From Balneolaceae bacterium (lineage in GTDB: Bacteria; Bacteroidota; Rhodothermia; Balneolales; Balneolaceae): DNA of 17,595 bases. The position numbers and the translations under genes are program-made. The stretch covers positions 1-17,595 of the forward strand of contig PWFZ01000402.1 of assembly GCA_003555185.1 (NCBI GenBank), written 5' to 3'. Positions 1 through 7,889 of this stretch are shown here, one piece after another; the stretch's first letter is position 1; each line of letters opens with the position of its first letter. The notes beneath the pieces are model-generated. The model did not search any database, was not told the origin of the DNA, and was given only the letters and a program-made list of their open reading frames with translations.

Positions 1-1
1 C

Positions 2-238
2 GAATTCGAAGAAGATACTGAAGTGGAACTGACCGCTACCCCGGAAGATGGTTGGTCATTTGTGGAATGGGAAGGTGACCTGGACGGAAGTACAAACCCG
101 CAAACCATTACCATGGATTCCGACAAAAGTGTAACGGCTGTATTTGAAGAAGATGATAGTAACAATGGGAACGATGGAAGCAATGGAAACAATGGCAGCA
201 ATGGCAGCAATGGCAGCAATGGAAATAATGCTAAATAA
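2..238 (+). CDS. C-terminal end of a secreted InlB B-repeat protein (5' partial)
   Basis: The reading frame is open from the left edge, so the true start lies outside the window; the GTG at 23 is only an internal codon. The visible 78 residues hold one divergent InlB B-repeat-like unit (pattern VELTATP..GWSFVEWEGDL, then ITMDSDKSVTAVFEE). Such beta-rich modules occur in tandem in surface or secreted proteins of Bacteroidota and relatives. It is followed by an acidic EEDD stretch and a low-complexity tail of Asn-Gly-Asn/Ser triplets ending NNAK. Nothing catalytic is visible. The protein is probably extracellular or cell-surface; the role of the full protein cannot be inferred. The family call is fairly secure, but the tail is not a recognisable sorting signal. 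Confidence 0.75.
   Translation, partial: EFEEDTEVELTATPEDGWSFVEWEGDLDGSTNPQTITMDSDKSVTAVFEEDDSNNGNDGSNGNNGSNGSNGSNGNNAK
164..229 (+). repeat. 9-bp tandem repeat encoding the Asn-Gly-Ser tail
   Basis: About seven in-frame 9-bp units occur here. The last three complete ones (191-217) are exact AATGGCAGC copies, and the earlier ones are variants such as AATGGGAAC, GATGGAAGC and AATGGAAAC. They encode N-G-[N/S] triplets. Exact short tandem copies of this kind expand and contract by slippage without changing frame, so tail length may vary between strains. Confidence 0.8.
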
Positions 239-373
239 TGAGTTATCTGTATAACAAAACAGCATCGGAATATAACATCATCTATCCTCAACCCTTTATT
301 TTACAATGACATACTGTTTAAGTGCTGTTAAATAGATATAAGTAAAAAAAATAGCTTAATAAAGCTGACTGTT

Positions 374-1489
374 ATGAGAAAATCACTGAAAGATGTTACA
401 TCAGTACTGGTGCTTGGCACCGAAAGTATCATTGTTTTACCCGTTACCAGATCATTAGGACGGTTATTACCAACGGCTAAAATTTATACCCTATCCCCTG
501 AAAAAAATGGTAGGCCGCCTTGGTGTTCATCAAAATATATTGATGATTGTTATTATTTTTACTCCACTGACAATTCAAGGAATTTGCATGAATTAATTGA
601 ATGCATAAAAATTACTCAAGCCGACATCTTATTGCCGGCAGATGAAAATTATGTGCGATTTTTGGCAGAATATCAGGATATAATTAAAAATCATGTACTT
701 CTCCCACCACTTCCGTCTCCTGAATTACTCGACCAATTAGTTCCTAAAGACCAATTGAATGAATTTTTAAAGGCGCATGATTTACCTCATCCGAACAATT
801 TCAGCATTAATGATCCGGAACTTTTCAACCGGGATATCAGATCAACTCCACTTTTATTAAAATCTGTGAGGGGGTCATCCGGAACCGGTATGAGAAAAGT
901 AATAGACGAAAATGAATTACGGGATATCATCAAAAATGTAAATCCTAACGACTATTTTTTACAGGAAGAGATCAAAGGAGAAATCATGGGGTGTAGCTTT
1001 CTGGCTATCGAAGGGGATATAAAAGCATATTCAATTCAAAAAAATCTGGCAAAAACCGGTTACAACTTCTCCACAGAAATGAAGTTTATTTATCATAATG
1101 ACATTTACAATACAACCTGTCGCCTGGTAAAGGCCGCCGGGTATAGCGGGCTTGCAAATCTTGACTTTTGTATAGATGAAAATGACGGTCAGGCTAAACT
1201 GATTGATTTTAATGCCCGGTTCTGGGTTTCATTATTGGGAGCAAAAGCCGCAGGAATTGACTTCACTAAATTGTACTGTTTAGCCGCACTTGGCCAAAAT
1301 ATTGAGCAACAGCACTACAATGAGTGCATATACAAAATGGGCAACAGCTCAATAAAATATCAAATAAACCGGGTTGCAAACCTTTTTAGACCCTCTTTAT
1401 CAAAAAGTATTCATACAGATTTGTGGGATAGAGTTTGCGACCCCGAACCAGAGATCAATCGATATATGAATAATCGATACAGGAACTGA
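374..1489 (+). CDS. ATP-grasp carboxylate ligase-like protein
   Basis: 371 aa with no signal peptide, so cytosolic. Layout: an N-terminal Rossmann-like pre-ATP-grasp region (VLVLGT at 11-16; ILLPADENYV around 85-94, as in carbamoyl-phosphate-synthase-like ATP-grasp proteins), a lid and ATP-binding segment around 160-173 (LLKSVRGSSGTGM, K163 the likely phosphate-binding lysine), and the metal/ATP-binding strand pair ANLDF (261-265) and LIDFNARF (276-283; D278, N280). Family enzymes join a carboxylate to an amine or thiol through an acyl-phosphate. The substrate cannot be read from sequence. The ATG at 374 has only a weak A-rich upstream region. It converges on the lytic transglycosylase gene, with about 42 bp between the stops and no obvious terminator. 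It may act in surface-glycan or small-peptide modification, but that rests only on proximity to the EPS genes. Confidence 0.8.
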   Translation: MRKSLKDVTSVLVLGTESIIVLPVTRSLGRLLPTAKIYTLSPEKNGRPPWCSSKYIDDCYYFYSTDNSRNLHELIECIKITQADILLPADENYVRFLAEYQDIIKNHVLLPPLPSPELLDQLVPKDQLNEFLKAHDLPHPNNFSINDPELFNRDIRSTPLLLKSVRGSSGTGMRKVIDENELRDIIKNVNPNDYFLQEEIKGEIMGCSFLAIEGDIKAYSIQKNLAKTGYNFSTEMKFIYHNDIYNTTCRLVKAAGYSGLANLDFCIDENDGQAKLIDFNARFWVSLLGAKAAGIDFTKLYCLAALGQNIEQQHYNECIYKMGNSSIKYQINRVANLFRPSLSKSIHTDLWDRVCDPEPEINRYMNNRYRN

Positions 1490-1531
1490 GTGATTCAATG
1501 ATTACAGCCTCCGTATTGTTATCGAAGGTTT

Positions 1532-2905
1532 CTAACGACTCAGCATAACTATGTTTTCACCGTTGTTGTGCTGCTCATTAAATGTTGTGGAAAACGAATG
1601 AATTGCCTGATACCTGCTGTAACGGTTAAGTACATCTTCTACATAATTAACCGTTTCCGTACCCCTTTTATATCCAAAACGTGCATGTTGATAATACTCA
1701 GGATCCATCAATTTAAGAAGGGCATCCGCAATGTTGCGCCATTCGTCGGGTTCATTTCCAAGCTGAACAGCCAGTTCTCGTGCATCAGCAAGATTGCCCA
1801 TCCCTACGTTGTACGCTGCAAGAGCAAATGAGTGTTGATTAAGCGAATCCAGATGGGCTTCCCGTGTTAAATGTTTCTTAAGATATCGTACACCTTCGCG
1901 AATATTGATTTCCGGATCAAATAGATGTGACTTATTTTTTACCTGAGAAAACCGAGGGATAATTTGCATAAGACCAAGTGCTCCTGCAAGACTTTCTGCA
2001 CCGGGATCAAATGCTGATTCTTGTGCCATCACGGCTATCACCAGCTTCCAATCTACACCGGCTTCGTCTGCTATGGATCTAACCATATCATCGTATGGTG
2101 ACAGATACCCGGAGTAAATAGTATCGTAAGCACGATCTCCATACCGGCTCTCCAAACGATCAGTTTTAAAGTAGCGGCGATTTAAATTATTCAAATATGC
2201 TGACCTAAGAATACGTCCATCCGACTCCCGAATTTGCAGATGCTTCTCCATAAACTCATCCATTTTCTGCTTTAAGACGGATGCATTTTTACGAGTTGCC
2301 CAGGCAAGTGTATCGCTTTTCACAACTATAATTCCCGGGGTAATTCTACCAATGTAATATGCTACTGTTTCGTACTGTTCACCACCTAAAACCTCTAGAC
2401 CTACCCCATCATCAGCGACTCCTATCAAAGATATATGATCTACTTGATGTTCGCCTGTCTCAGATAACTGATCAATAAAATTGTATGGTTTTGAGAATTG
2501 CACACGATCAAGGCGCTCATTTGTTATTTCAAAATGATCAGCTATTATGTCCCCTTCCCCCTTGTTTAGAATATCTATTGGATCTTCATCATAGCCGATA
2601 AGTACCACTTCTACTTTCAGGCCGTTTTCCCTTGCAAAGCGGGAAACAAGTTCAAATTCAAACCCGCGATCCATTCCATCAAGTAAAAAGTAAGAAGTGG
2701 AGTTATAACGGGTGATCATTCGGATGGTGCCCCGCTCCTTAATTTCTTCGTAATCAGCGAAATATACAGGTTCTGAACTTTTTTCTTCTACTTCTATCGG
2801 TTCAAAGTAGTCGATTTTTGCGCACGAATAGATTCCTGATATGAACAGAAAAATCAGGCTGGCAGCCATAATTTTCCTGGAATTTTGTTTAGATGGTTTA
2901 ACCAT
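1532..2905 (-). CDS. MltF-like membrane-bound lytic murein transglycosylase (lipoprotein)
   Basis: 457 aa from the ATG at 2905. A TTG eight codons upstream is possible, but the ATG follows the purine-rich AAGAGAGAG by about 8 nt and places the signal peptide correctly. Residues 1-28 form a lipoprotein signal ending IYSC (C28). Residues about 50-145 resemble lobe I of a family-3 periplasmic solute-binding domain (GTIRMITRYNS, GFEFELVSRFA, ADHFEITNERLDRVQFSKPY). The SLT catalytic domain covers about 265-430, with the catalytic Glu in VIAVMAQESAFDP (E296), GALGLMQIIP (308-317) and AAYNVGMGN (363-371). It should cleave peptidoglycan glycosidic bonds to 1,6-anhydro ends from the periplasmic face. 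The part between the binding lobes and SLT is short for the family (see findings). Confidence is high for the enzyme class. Confidence 0.9.
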   Translation of the reverse strand: MVKPSKQNSRKIMAASLIFLFISGIYSCAKIDYFEPIEVEEKSSEPVYFADYEEIKERGTIRMITRYNSTSYFLLDGMDRGFEFELVSRFARENGLKVEVVLIGYDEDPIDILNKGEGDIIADHFEITNERLDRVQFSKPYNFIDQLSETGEHQVDHISLIGVADDGVGLEVLGGEQYETVAYYIGRITPGIIVVKSDTLAWATRKNASVLKQKMDEFMEKHLQIRESDGRILRSAYLNNLNRRYFKTDRLESRYGDRAYDTIYSGYLSPYDDMVRSIADEAGVDWKLVIAVMAQESAFDPGAESLAGALGLMQIIPRFSQVKNKSHLFDPEINIREGVRYLKKHLTREAHLDSLNQHSFALAAYNVGMGNLADARELAVQLGNEPDEWRNIADALLKLMDPEYYQHARFGYKRGTETVNYVEDVLNRYSRYQAIHSFSTTFNEQHNNGENIVMLSR

Positions 2906-3205
2906 TTTAAAGACTCTCTCTTTTACCAACGTTTTTTATAAGCCATAACCAGGCATATCTTCTCATCTTCAGAGAAATTGAGGAGCACATTAAAAATTGC
3001 CCCGATAGATCCCAATCAATAATGCAAATTGGTCTTACCTAATAGAACTCTCTGTTTTTAGATTTTCCAAAAACCTGCACCCCGATACACATCTATTATA
3101 AGTGAAGCCGGTTCATTCTTTATCGAAAACTGAACATAATTACGTATGCAACAAAATCAACCCTCTCCCTTACAAGGAAAGAGGGTTTAATCCCATTATC
3201 TGCAA
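2906..3205. other. Intergenic region between two minus-strand genes
   Basis: About 300 bp without a credible gene. It holds the terminator-like hairpin at 3159-3187 for the upstream gene. The remaining bases near 2906-3100 must hold the promoter of the transglycosylase gene, but no -35/-10 pair or sigma-54 motif is convincing. The plus-strand frame open across 3102-3533 is the antisense of the small secreted protein. Confidence 0.5.
3159..3187 (-). terminator. Hairpin terminator downstream of the small secreted protein
   Basis: On the plus strand AACCCTCTCCCTT, an AC loop and AAGGAAAGAGGGTT form a long near-perfect stem with one bulge. On the minus strand, 19 bp after the TAA at 3206, the hairpin is followed by GATTTTGTTG, a modest T-tract. 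It probably ends transcription of the 3206-3652 gene. Confidence 0.6.
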
Positions 3206-3652
3206 TTACGTTAATAGTATTATCAAAATGATGATCAGTAGCGCTGTAGTAACACTAATGGTTACAGTGCGGTTGGCCTGTTCGAAATACTGTTGTGAGT
3301 ATTCGGAAAAATCAACGAGATCCTCATCCTGTATTTCAGTAAACCCATCCTGGCCGTTCAATTCGTTCTGTTTTTCTTCGATTCCGCTTCTAAAGGAATT
3401 TAGCTGGGCTTTTTCATCTTCAGAAAGTTGTGTTATCGATTCAAGCCGATCTACAGCTGTAATCATTTTACTAAATGATGTATTTAACAAGGCTCGCTGT
3501 TCATCCGCATGCTCTGCTTTTTCAACATTCTGAACGGCTTCATTGAAATGCTTTTTAAATGTTTCCGTAACAGAAGACTGTGCTATTGCAACAGATTGAA
3601 GGGCGAATAGCAACATTACAGATGTTATTGATAAAAGGTATACTTTTTTCAT
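3206..3652 (-). CDS. Small exported helical protein with C-terminal membrane anchor
   Basis: 148 aa; I do not recognise the family. Residues 1-25 are a clear Sec signal peptide (KK, hydrophobic core, AIAQ with probable cleavage near 24/25). Residues about 26-125 are charged and predicted helical, with regular hydrophobic spacing (VQNVEKAEHADEQRALL, LSEDEKAQLNSFRSGIEEKQNEL), suggesting a coiled coil or helical bundle. Residues about 128-148 (TVTISVTTALLIIILIILL) form a single C-terminal transmembrane segment. The mature protein should therefore be a periplasmic helical domain tail-anchored in a membrane. It is flanked by its own terminator and an AT-rich upstream region, so it is probably monocistronic. 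AGAGAG lies about 18 nt before the ATG, too far for a standard ribosome site. Confidence 0.75.
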   Translation of the reverse strand: MKKVYLLSITSVMLLFALQSVAIAQSSVTETFKKHFNEAVQNVEKAEHADEQRALLNTSFSKMITAVDRLESITQLSEDEKAQLNSFRSGIEEKQNELNGQDGFTEIQDEDLVDFSEYSQQYFEQANRTVTISVTTALLIIILIILLT

Positions 3653-4026
3653 TGTACGTTAGGTTAAGTTATCTCTCTTGCTATATATTAATTGACAAAT
3701 AATCGTTCACTTAAAAGAATTTTATAATGTATTTTTAAACAAACTTTTAAAACGTATTTATACAATATTCTTTAACAAAATTACTCTTGTGAGAAAATAT
3801 GTAGAACCTTTCGGTGGCGGACGTTACATATAAATAAAGAAATGTTACTAAACTTACAGATTTACCTGCTTTGGCTGACTACCCAAACTTCTCATACAGT
3901 TTTAAGATAACCTTTAACATGTGTGTCTCTGACAGGCTTATTATTACTTATCTCTAATATCTGTAAATACTGGCTCTATGAGGACTTAAAAAAGTTCTGT
4001 GCTATCGATTCAGCTAAAATTAGAAT

Positions 4027-4161
4027 TTAGATCATGATGCAAATATTCTGTAGTATCCCATTTCTTCTTTCGACCACAACCTTACAAAGATCGAAATAAG
4101 TATTGTTGACAAACAGACCTTTTCTAAGAAACCATTGCTTAACCTTTCCTTTAAATGCCAT
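4027..4161 (-). CDS. Short orphan ORF with strong ribosome-binding site (possible gene remnant)
   Basis: 44 codons from the ATG at 4161 to the TAA at 4027. It is preceded by TAAGGAGTGCA, one of the best Shine-Dalgarno matches in the window although only about 4 nt from the ATG. The product starts MAFKGKVKQWFLRKGLFVNN and is basic and amphipathic. The opening pattern (basic helix, then RKGLFV, then a hydrophobic NGILQ strand) resembles the beginnings of some FkbM-like methyltransferases. If so, this is a truncated remnant, because the frame stops just where the nucleotide-binding strand would start. It could equally be a small genuine peptide or chance. Confidence 0.3.
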   Translation of the reverse strand: MAFKGKVKQWFLRKGLFVNNTYFDLCKVVVERRNGILQNICIMI

Positions 4162-4388
4162 TGCACTCCTTAGGTAGCAAATTAAGTTATATTATTAATT
4201 TAAAAAGAATTTATACGATTGAAAGACTGAAAAACTTTGCCTTACTCTAGATTTCACCGTGTTTTTTTAAGCACTAAAAGTAATTTACTGTAAAATCTAT
4301 AATCATTTTAAAATTAAATGTAATGTCTGTGTAGCTAATAGTATTCATCTTTGAATTGCATCAATTATTATCTATTTGGCAATAGGAG

Positions 4389-4406
4389 TGGTTAGAGTTC
4401 TAACCA
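4389..4406. promoter_or_regulatory. Perfect 8-2-8 palindrome upstream of the activator gene
   Basis: TGGTTAGAGTTCTAACCA is a perfect inverted repeat of 8 bp arms with a 2-bp centre, about 90 bp before the ATG of the sigma-54 activator. It is nested in a looser ATTTGG...CCAAAT pair. The form suits a dimeric regulator operator; there is no T-tract, so a terminator is unlikely. Confidence 0.45.
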
Positions 4407-4435
4407 AATAAAATCAAGATACTACTTGCATCACC

Positions 4436-4453
4436 CGTTAGGTTTACCTGACG
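4436..4453. promoter_or_regulatory. Imperfect 8-2-8 palindrome upstream of the activator gene
   Basis: CGTTAGGTTTACCTGACG has 8-bp arms with one mismatch and a 2-bp centre, 42 bp before the ATG at 4496. It has the same 8-2-8 architecture as the palindrome at 4389 but a different arm sequence. It might be an operator. Confidence 0.3.
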
Positions 4454-4495
4454 TTAGCTGTAAGAATAGTCGTTAAATAAAAGAGAGATTAAATT

Positions 4496-5593
4496 ATGGA
4501 AAATGATACCGTGGATGATAGAAAGTCTACTAATACTAAAAACATCGGAGATTCTCGTGAAAAACCTGTTCTGATTACAAAAAGCCCCGCTATGCTTGAT
4601 TTATACCGCAAAATCAAATTGGTGGCAAAAACAAAGGCGACGGTTTTAATAACCGGTGAAAATGGAACAGGTAAAGAGGTTTTTGCCAGTCTTCTGCACT
4701 ATCACAGCAAAAACAGTAACAAGCCTATGGTAACCGTAAACTGCGGAGCCATTCCCGGTGAACTTGTTGAAAGTGAATTACTAGGTCACGAAAAAGGCGC
4801 TTTTACAGGTGCTATCGCGCAAAAAAAAGGGTGCTTCGAAATGGCCGATAAAGGTACTCTGTTCCTCGACGAAATTGGAGAAATGTCCTTAAATGCTCAG
4901 GTTAAATTGTTGCGAGCTGTTGAAATGGGCACCTTTCGCAGAGTAGGTGGTAAAGAAGAGGTTCATGTTGATGTGACCTTAATTTCGGCTACCAATAAAA
5001 TTTTAAGTGATCAGATTAAAGCAGGAAGCTTTCGGGAAGATCTTTTTTATCGGTTAAATGTTGTAGAGTTATATATACCACCGCTCCGACACCGAAAAGA
5101 GGATATCCCACTGCTGGTAGAATTCTACAAAAATGTTTACTGCGATCTTTACGAGCTGCACGACGCAGATTTTACAAAAGAAGCATTAGAGGTATTGATG
5201 AACTATGACTGGCCTGGAAACGTACGTGAATTAAAAAATACCATAGAGAGATGTATAGTTCTTCTTGAAGGAAGTAAGGTTACACCCGATATGTTGCCGG
5301 TTTCAATTTCCAAAGCAAAATCAAAATATTTCAACGGCTTCTCTGATGATTCAAACAGCTACCTTCATATTCCGGTTGGAACCAGCCTGGATGAAATTGA
5401 AAAACAAGCTATTAAACAAACTCTTCGATCTGTAGATAATAATAAAACAGAAGCGGCAAAATTGTTAGGGTTTGCCAGAAAGACCCTGCACAACAAACTT
5501 GACAGATACGACTCAGAGAGCTACAGTACTATACAAAATAATAAAGCCAAGCCCGAAAAATCGGACTTGGCTGAAGTTTCAGCGATGAGTTAA
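4496..5593 (+). CDS. Sigma-54-dependent transcriptional activator without sensory domain (PspF-like layout)
   Basis: 365 aa. Only about 23 residues precede the AAA+ domain, so there is no receiver, GAF or PAS domain. All core motifs are present: Walker A GENGTGKE (54-61), the sigma-54-contacting GAFTGA (101-106), Walker B TLFLDEIGE (121-129, D125/E126), the arginine-finger segment FREDLFYRLNV (179-189) and WPGNVRELKN (239-248). A Fis-type helix-turn-helix covers about 303-337 (IEKQAIKQTL to TEAAKLLGFARKTLHNKL). It should hydrolyse ATP to open sigma-54 promoters such as that near 16783. Lacking an N-terminal switch, it may be controlled by a partner protein, as PspF is by PspA. AAGAGAGATT precedes the ATG. 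The last about 16 codons overlap the terminator of the converging GH5 gene. Confidence 0.93.
   Translation: MENDTVDDRKSTNTKNIGDSREKPVLITKSPAMLDLYRKIKLVAKTKATVLITGENGTGKEVFASLLHYHSKNSNKPMVTVNCGAIPGELVESELLGHEKGAFTGAIAQKKGCFEMADKGTLFLDEIGEMSLNAQVKLLRAVEMGTFRRVGGKEEVHVDVTLISATNKILSDQIKAGSFREDLFYRLNVVELYIPPLRHRKEDIPLLVEFYKNVYCDLYELHDADFTKEALEVLMNYDWPGNVRELKNTIERCIVLLEGSKVTPDMLPVSISKAKSKYFNGFSDDSNSYLHIPVGTSLDEIEKQAIKQTLRSVDNNKTEAAKLLGFARKTLHNKLDRYDSESYSTIQNNKAKPEKSDLAEVSAMS
5538..5572 (-). terminator. Rho-independent terminator for the GH5/FN3 lipoprotein, inside the activator gene
   Basis: Plus-strand arms at 5545-5556 and 5561-5572 flank a 4-nt AAAA loop. Read on the minus strand, the 12-bp stem is complete with one G-U pair, the loop is TTTT, and it is followed by TTATTATTTT. 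This is a good intrinsic terminator about 65 nt after the stop of the GH5 gene at 5638. On the plus strand the same hairpin has a C-A mismatch and no T-tract. It lies within the last codons of the activator. Confidence 0.75.
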
Positions 5594-5637
5594 ATGAATC
5601 TCATGCTTCAGGAATAAGTAACTTCATGAAAATGGAG

Positions 5638-7887
5638 TTACTTAAGGCCCCTCATGTTGTCTATATGTTGTTTGAACTTGTTATAAAGCTCTGTATCCTC
5701 ACGTCCGCCGGGATAGCAGATATTTCCGCCAAATTCCCAGCACTTTTCGCCATCGGCAACAAGTTGCCACAACAGGTTTCCATCCACTTTAAGATCTTCG
5801 ACCTGCTCGTAAAGATCATCATACATTGCGTGAACGTTGTCATTAGCCCAAGCCGGGAAACCAAATTCACCAATTATAAATGGCTTATCATGGTTATCAG
5901 CAATTCGCTGGTGATCAACTAACCAGGCACGCTGTGCTGTTAACATATCATCAGTTACGTTTTGGCCAAATCCCCATTCGTTAGGGTACCAGTGCGCACT
6001 CCCGAAATCAATTTCAGGGATGGCTGTATTCTGGATATAACTGGTTCCGAGTTGTGCCCGAAGTACATACGTATTGCTGTAATCTTCCACTGTATATTCA
6101 GATGGAGTTCCATCATCAAAACCCTCTTCACCCGTTCCTACCAAGTGATTCGAGTCGATTGATTTGATGTACTGAGCAATTTCCTGATACCAGTCTCGCA
6201 ATACTGCCGGGTTTCCATTGCTGTTTCGGCCTTCGTTCATTATTTGCCATGCAAAAATAGCAGGCTCATCTTTGTACTTCACTCCGGTTACTGTATTCAC
6301 ACGGTTTAGAAGCATATCGATGTAATCCTTAAACCATTTCTGAGTTTCGCTATTGTTCATAAAGAACTCCATATTTCGAGACGGATTGGATGCACCGGCC
6401 CAAGTATTATACTGGCAGATACCGCCTAACTCATCCCAATAATTAACAAATGGAATGATAAACTTAATACCGCGCTCTTTACCTTTTGCAATAACCCTGT
6501 CAAGATCACGCAGTGCAGATTCGCTGTACTCACCCGGTGCAGTTTGAATTACGTTTTCATTCGAGTCATGCCTGCTATATCCGCAATCATACCCATCATA
6601 AAAACCCCACATTCGAAGTACGGTTACACCGGATTCTTCGAATAGGTTAAATGCACGATCCACCACCCCTGAATTTATTTTCTCATAGTTTGGCAGATAA
6701 TAAGCGTTAGTACCGGCAAAACGGTAGGTTTCACCATTTAATACAAAATTAGAGTTTTGGGTTGTAACAAAATCTCCGGAAGAAGGTGGTGCTGTATATG
6801 ACTCTGATTCCGTTGATAAGGACCAGACATCTGACCACTCATCGTGGGCACCTTCTACTTTCACTCGCCAATAGTACTCTTTCTCGTAATCCAGATCTTC
6901 AACAGAGTATGATGAACCGGTTACTGTTTCTTCCATAAGAACAAAACCAAATGATGGATCATCAGAAAGCTGATATTCATATCTATTGAACCCGCTCTCT
7001 TCTTCCCATGTAAATTCGAGATTTGTCGACAAATCCGTGTCGCCATCAGCCGGAGAAATCAGCGTTACTTTTGGATGTGTTGTGTCATCTGAGTCGTCAT
7101 CACCTGAGTCACCAGAATCATCACCGTTGTCACCATTATCTCCATCATCGGGGTCATCACCGTCATCGCCAGAATCATCTGTGCCATCTCCTGTTTCAAC
7201 TAAGAAACTCCATACGGAAGACCATGGACCGTTTCCGGCTTCCAACTCCGGAGCAACTCTCCATGAGTATTCTCCGGCTTCCAGGTCATCAACATTAATA
7301 GAAGATGATGATACCAGCGTATCCACGATAAGCTCGGTAAAATCGGCATCAGCTGACACCTGGTAGTTATAATTTTCCACATCTTCCATGGCATCCCATT
7401 CAAACTTGATTTCACCCTCTTCGAGGTTTATGCCATCATTTGGGGAAATCAAATCTACAGCGCCGGGTTCGGCTTCAGATTCTCGTGTGGTGAAGCTCCA
7501 CACCTCTGACCACGGACCTGAGTTACGTTGTTTTATCGGAAAAACTTTCCAGTAATAGGTAGTTCCGCGGGTTAAAGAAGTAGCATTAAAAGATATAGAA
7601 GCATTATCAAATGAATCGGCTTCAATCACAGTATCAATTACTGCTGATTCAAAGTTTTCCGTTTCGGAAACCATTAATTCATATGTTCTAGCTCCCCTAA
7701 TTTGTTTCCATACCAGTTCAACATTTATTGACTGATCTTTCGCACTGTTTTCAGGAGATAACAGTTCTAACTGTTCTTCCGTATCTGTATCAGTATCACC
7801 AACACCTGGATCAACAGAATCGCATTGGGTTATAAAGGCGAATACCACAATCAGTGGCACTGCCAACTTAAGAATTGTTGTTTTCAT
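5638..7887 (-). CDS. GH5 (mannanase-like) glycoside hydrolase lipoprotein with FN3-like modules
   Basis: 749 aa. Residues 1-22 are a signal ending FITQC; C22 is the likely lipidation site although Gln at -1 is atypical. Then come two fibronectin-III-like modules (about 40-135 and 143-231, each ending PWS.VWSF), an Asp/Gly/Ser linker (232-268), a third module (about 273-362) and a GH5 catalytic domain (about 372-749). The acid/base is in QIMNEGR (N551-E552) and the nucleophile in IIGEFGFP (E674). AHWYP (631-635) and WQLVADG (707-713) are typical active-site segments. The closest match by pattern is the endo-beta-1,4-mannanase type. It is probably surface-anchored and acts on the locus's own EPS or on external mannan. 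The catalytic domain is nearly the same as in the next gene. The start at 7887 gives the signal directly. Confidence 0.9.
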   Translation of the reverse strand: MKTTILKLAVPLIVVFAFITQCDSVDPGVGDTDTDTEEQLELLSPENSAKDQSINVELVWKQIRGARTYELMVSETENFESAVIDTVIEADSFDNASISFNATSLTRGTTYYWKVFPIKQRNSGPWSEVWSFTTRESEAEPGAVDLISPNDGINLEEGEIKFEWDAMEDVENYNYQVSADADFTELIVDTLVSSSSINVDDLEAGEYSWRVAPELEAGNGPWSSVWSFLVETGDGTDDSGDDGDDPDDGDNGDNGDDSGDSGDDDSDDTTHPKVTLISPADGDTDLSTNLEFTWEEESGFNRYEYQLSDDPSFGFVLMEETVTGSSYSVEDLDYEKEYYWRVKVEGAHDEWSDVWSLSTESESYTAPPSSGDFVTTQNSNFVLNGETYRFAGTNAYYLPNYEKINSGVVDRAFNLFEESGVTVLRMWGFYDGYDCGYSRHDSNENVIQTAPGEYSESALRDLDRVIAKGKERGIKFIIPFVNYWDELGGICQYNTWAGASNPSRNMEFFMNNSETQKWFKDYIDMLLNRVNTVTGVKYKDEPAIFAWQIMNEGRNSNGNPAVLRDWYQEIAQYIKSIDSNHLVGTGEEGFDDGTPSEYTVEDYSNTYVLRAQLGTSYIQNTAIPEIDFGSAHWYPNEWGFGQNVTDDMLTAQRAWLVDHQRIADNHDKPFIIGEFGFPAWANDNVHAMYDDLYEQVEDLKVDGNLLWQLVADGEKCWEFGGNICYPGGREDTELYNKFKQHIDNMRGLK
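7084..7194 (-). repeat. Asp/Gly/Ser-rich low-complexity linker segment
   Basis: Encodes residues about 232-268 of the GH5/FN3 protein, almost only Asp, Gly, Ser and Asn in patterns such as DDGDN and GDNGDD. It separates the second and third FN3-like modules. Such stretches act as flexible linkers and can bind calcium. The DNA (CATC/CACC-rich on the plus strand) is repetitive and prone to length change. Confidence 0.65.
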
Positions 7888-7889
7888 TA

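Larger units (their letters stand above)
3653..4495. other. AT-rich 843-bp intergenic region
   Basis: Very AT-rich, especially 3670-3790 and 4190-4330. It must contain divergent promoters for the gene at 3652 and the activator at 4496. Two short palindromes lie 40-110 bp before the activator start, and a 44-codon minus-strand frame with a ribosome site lies in the middle (4027-4161). No consensus -24/-12 promoter was found by eye. The region may include decayed coding sequence. Confidence 0.4.

Noticed and set aside
2906-2929. TTG start giving a 465-aa transglycosylase
   Set aside because: The ATG at 2905 has a purine-rich ribosome site and the correct lipoprotein signal; the extra residues would overlap that ribosome site.
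6682-6698. Sigma-54-like TTTGGCAGATAATAAGC on the plus strand, also near 9197
   Set aside because: It has GG-N10-GC spacing but lies in antisense of the conserved GH5 segment YYLPNY and repeats only because the paralogues share that protein sequence; no gene follows it.
6986-7366. Plus-strand ORF with Ser/Pro-rich product
   Set aside because: Antisense of the Asp/Gly-rich linker of the GH5/FN3 protein; its composition is forced by the opposite strand.
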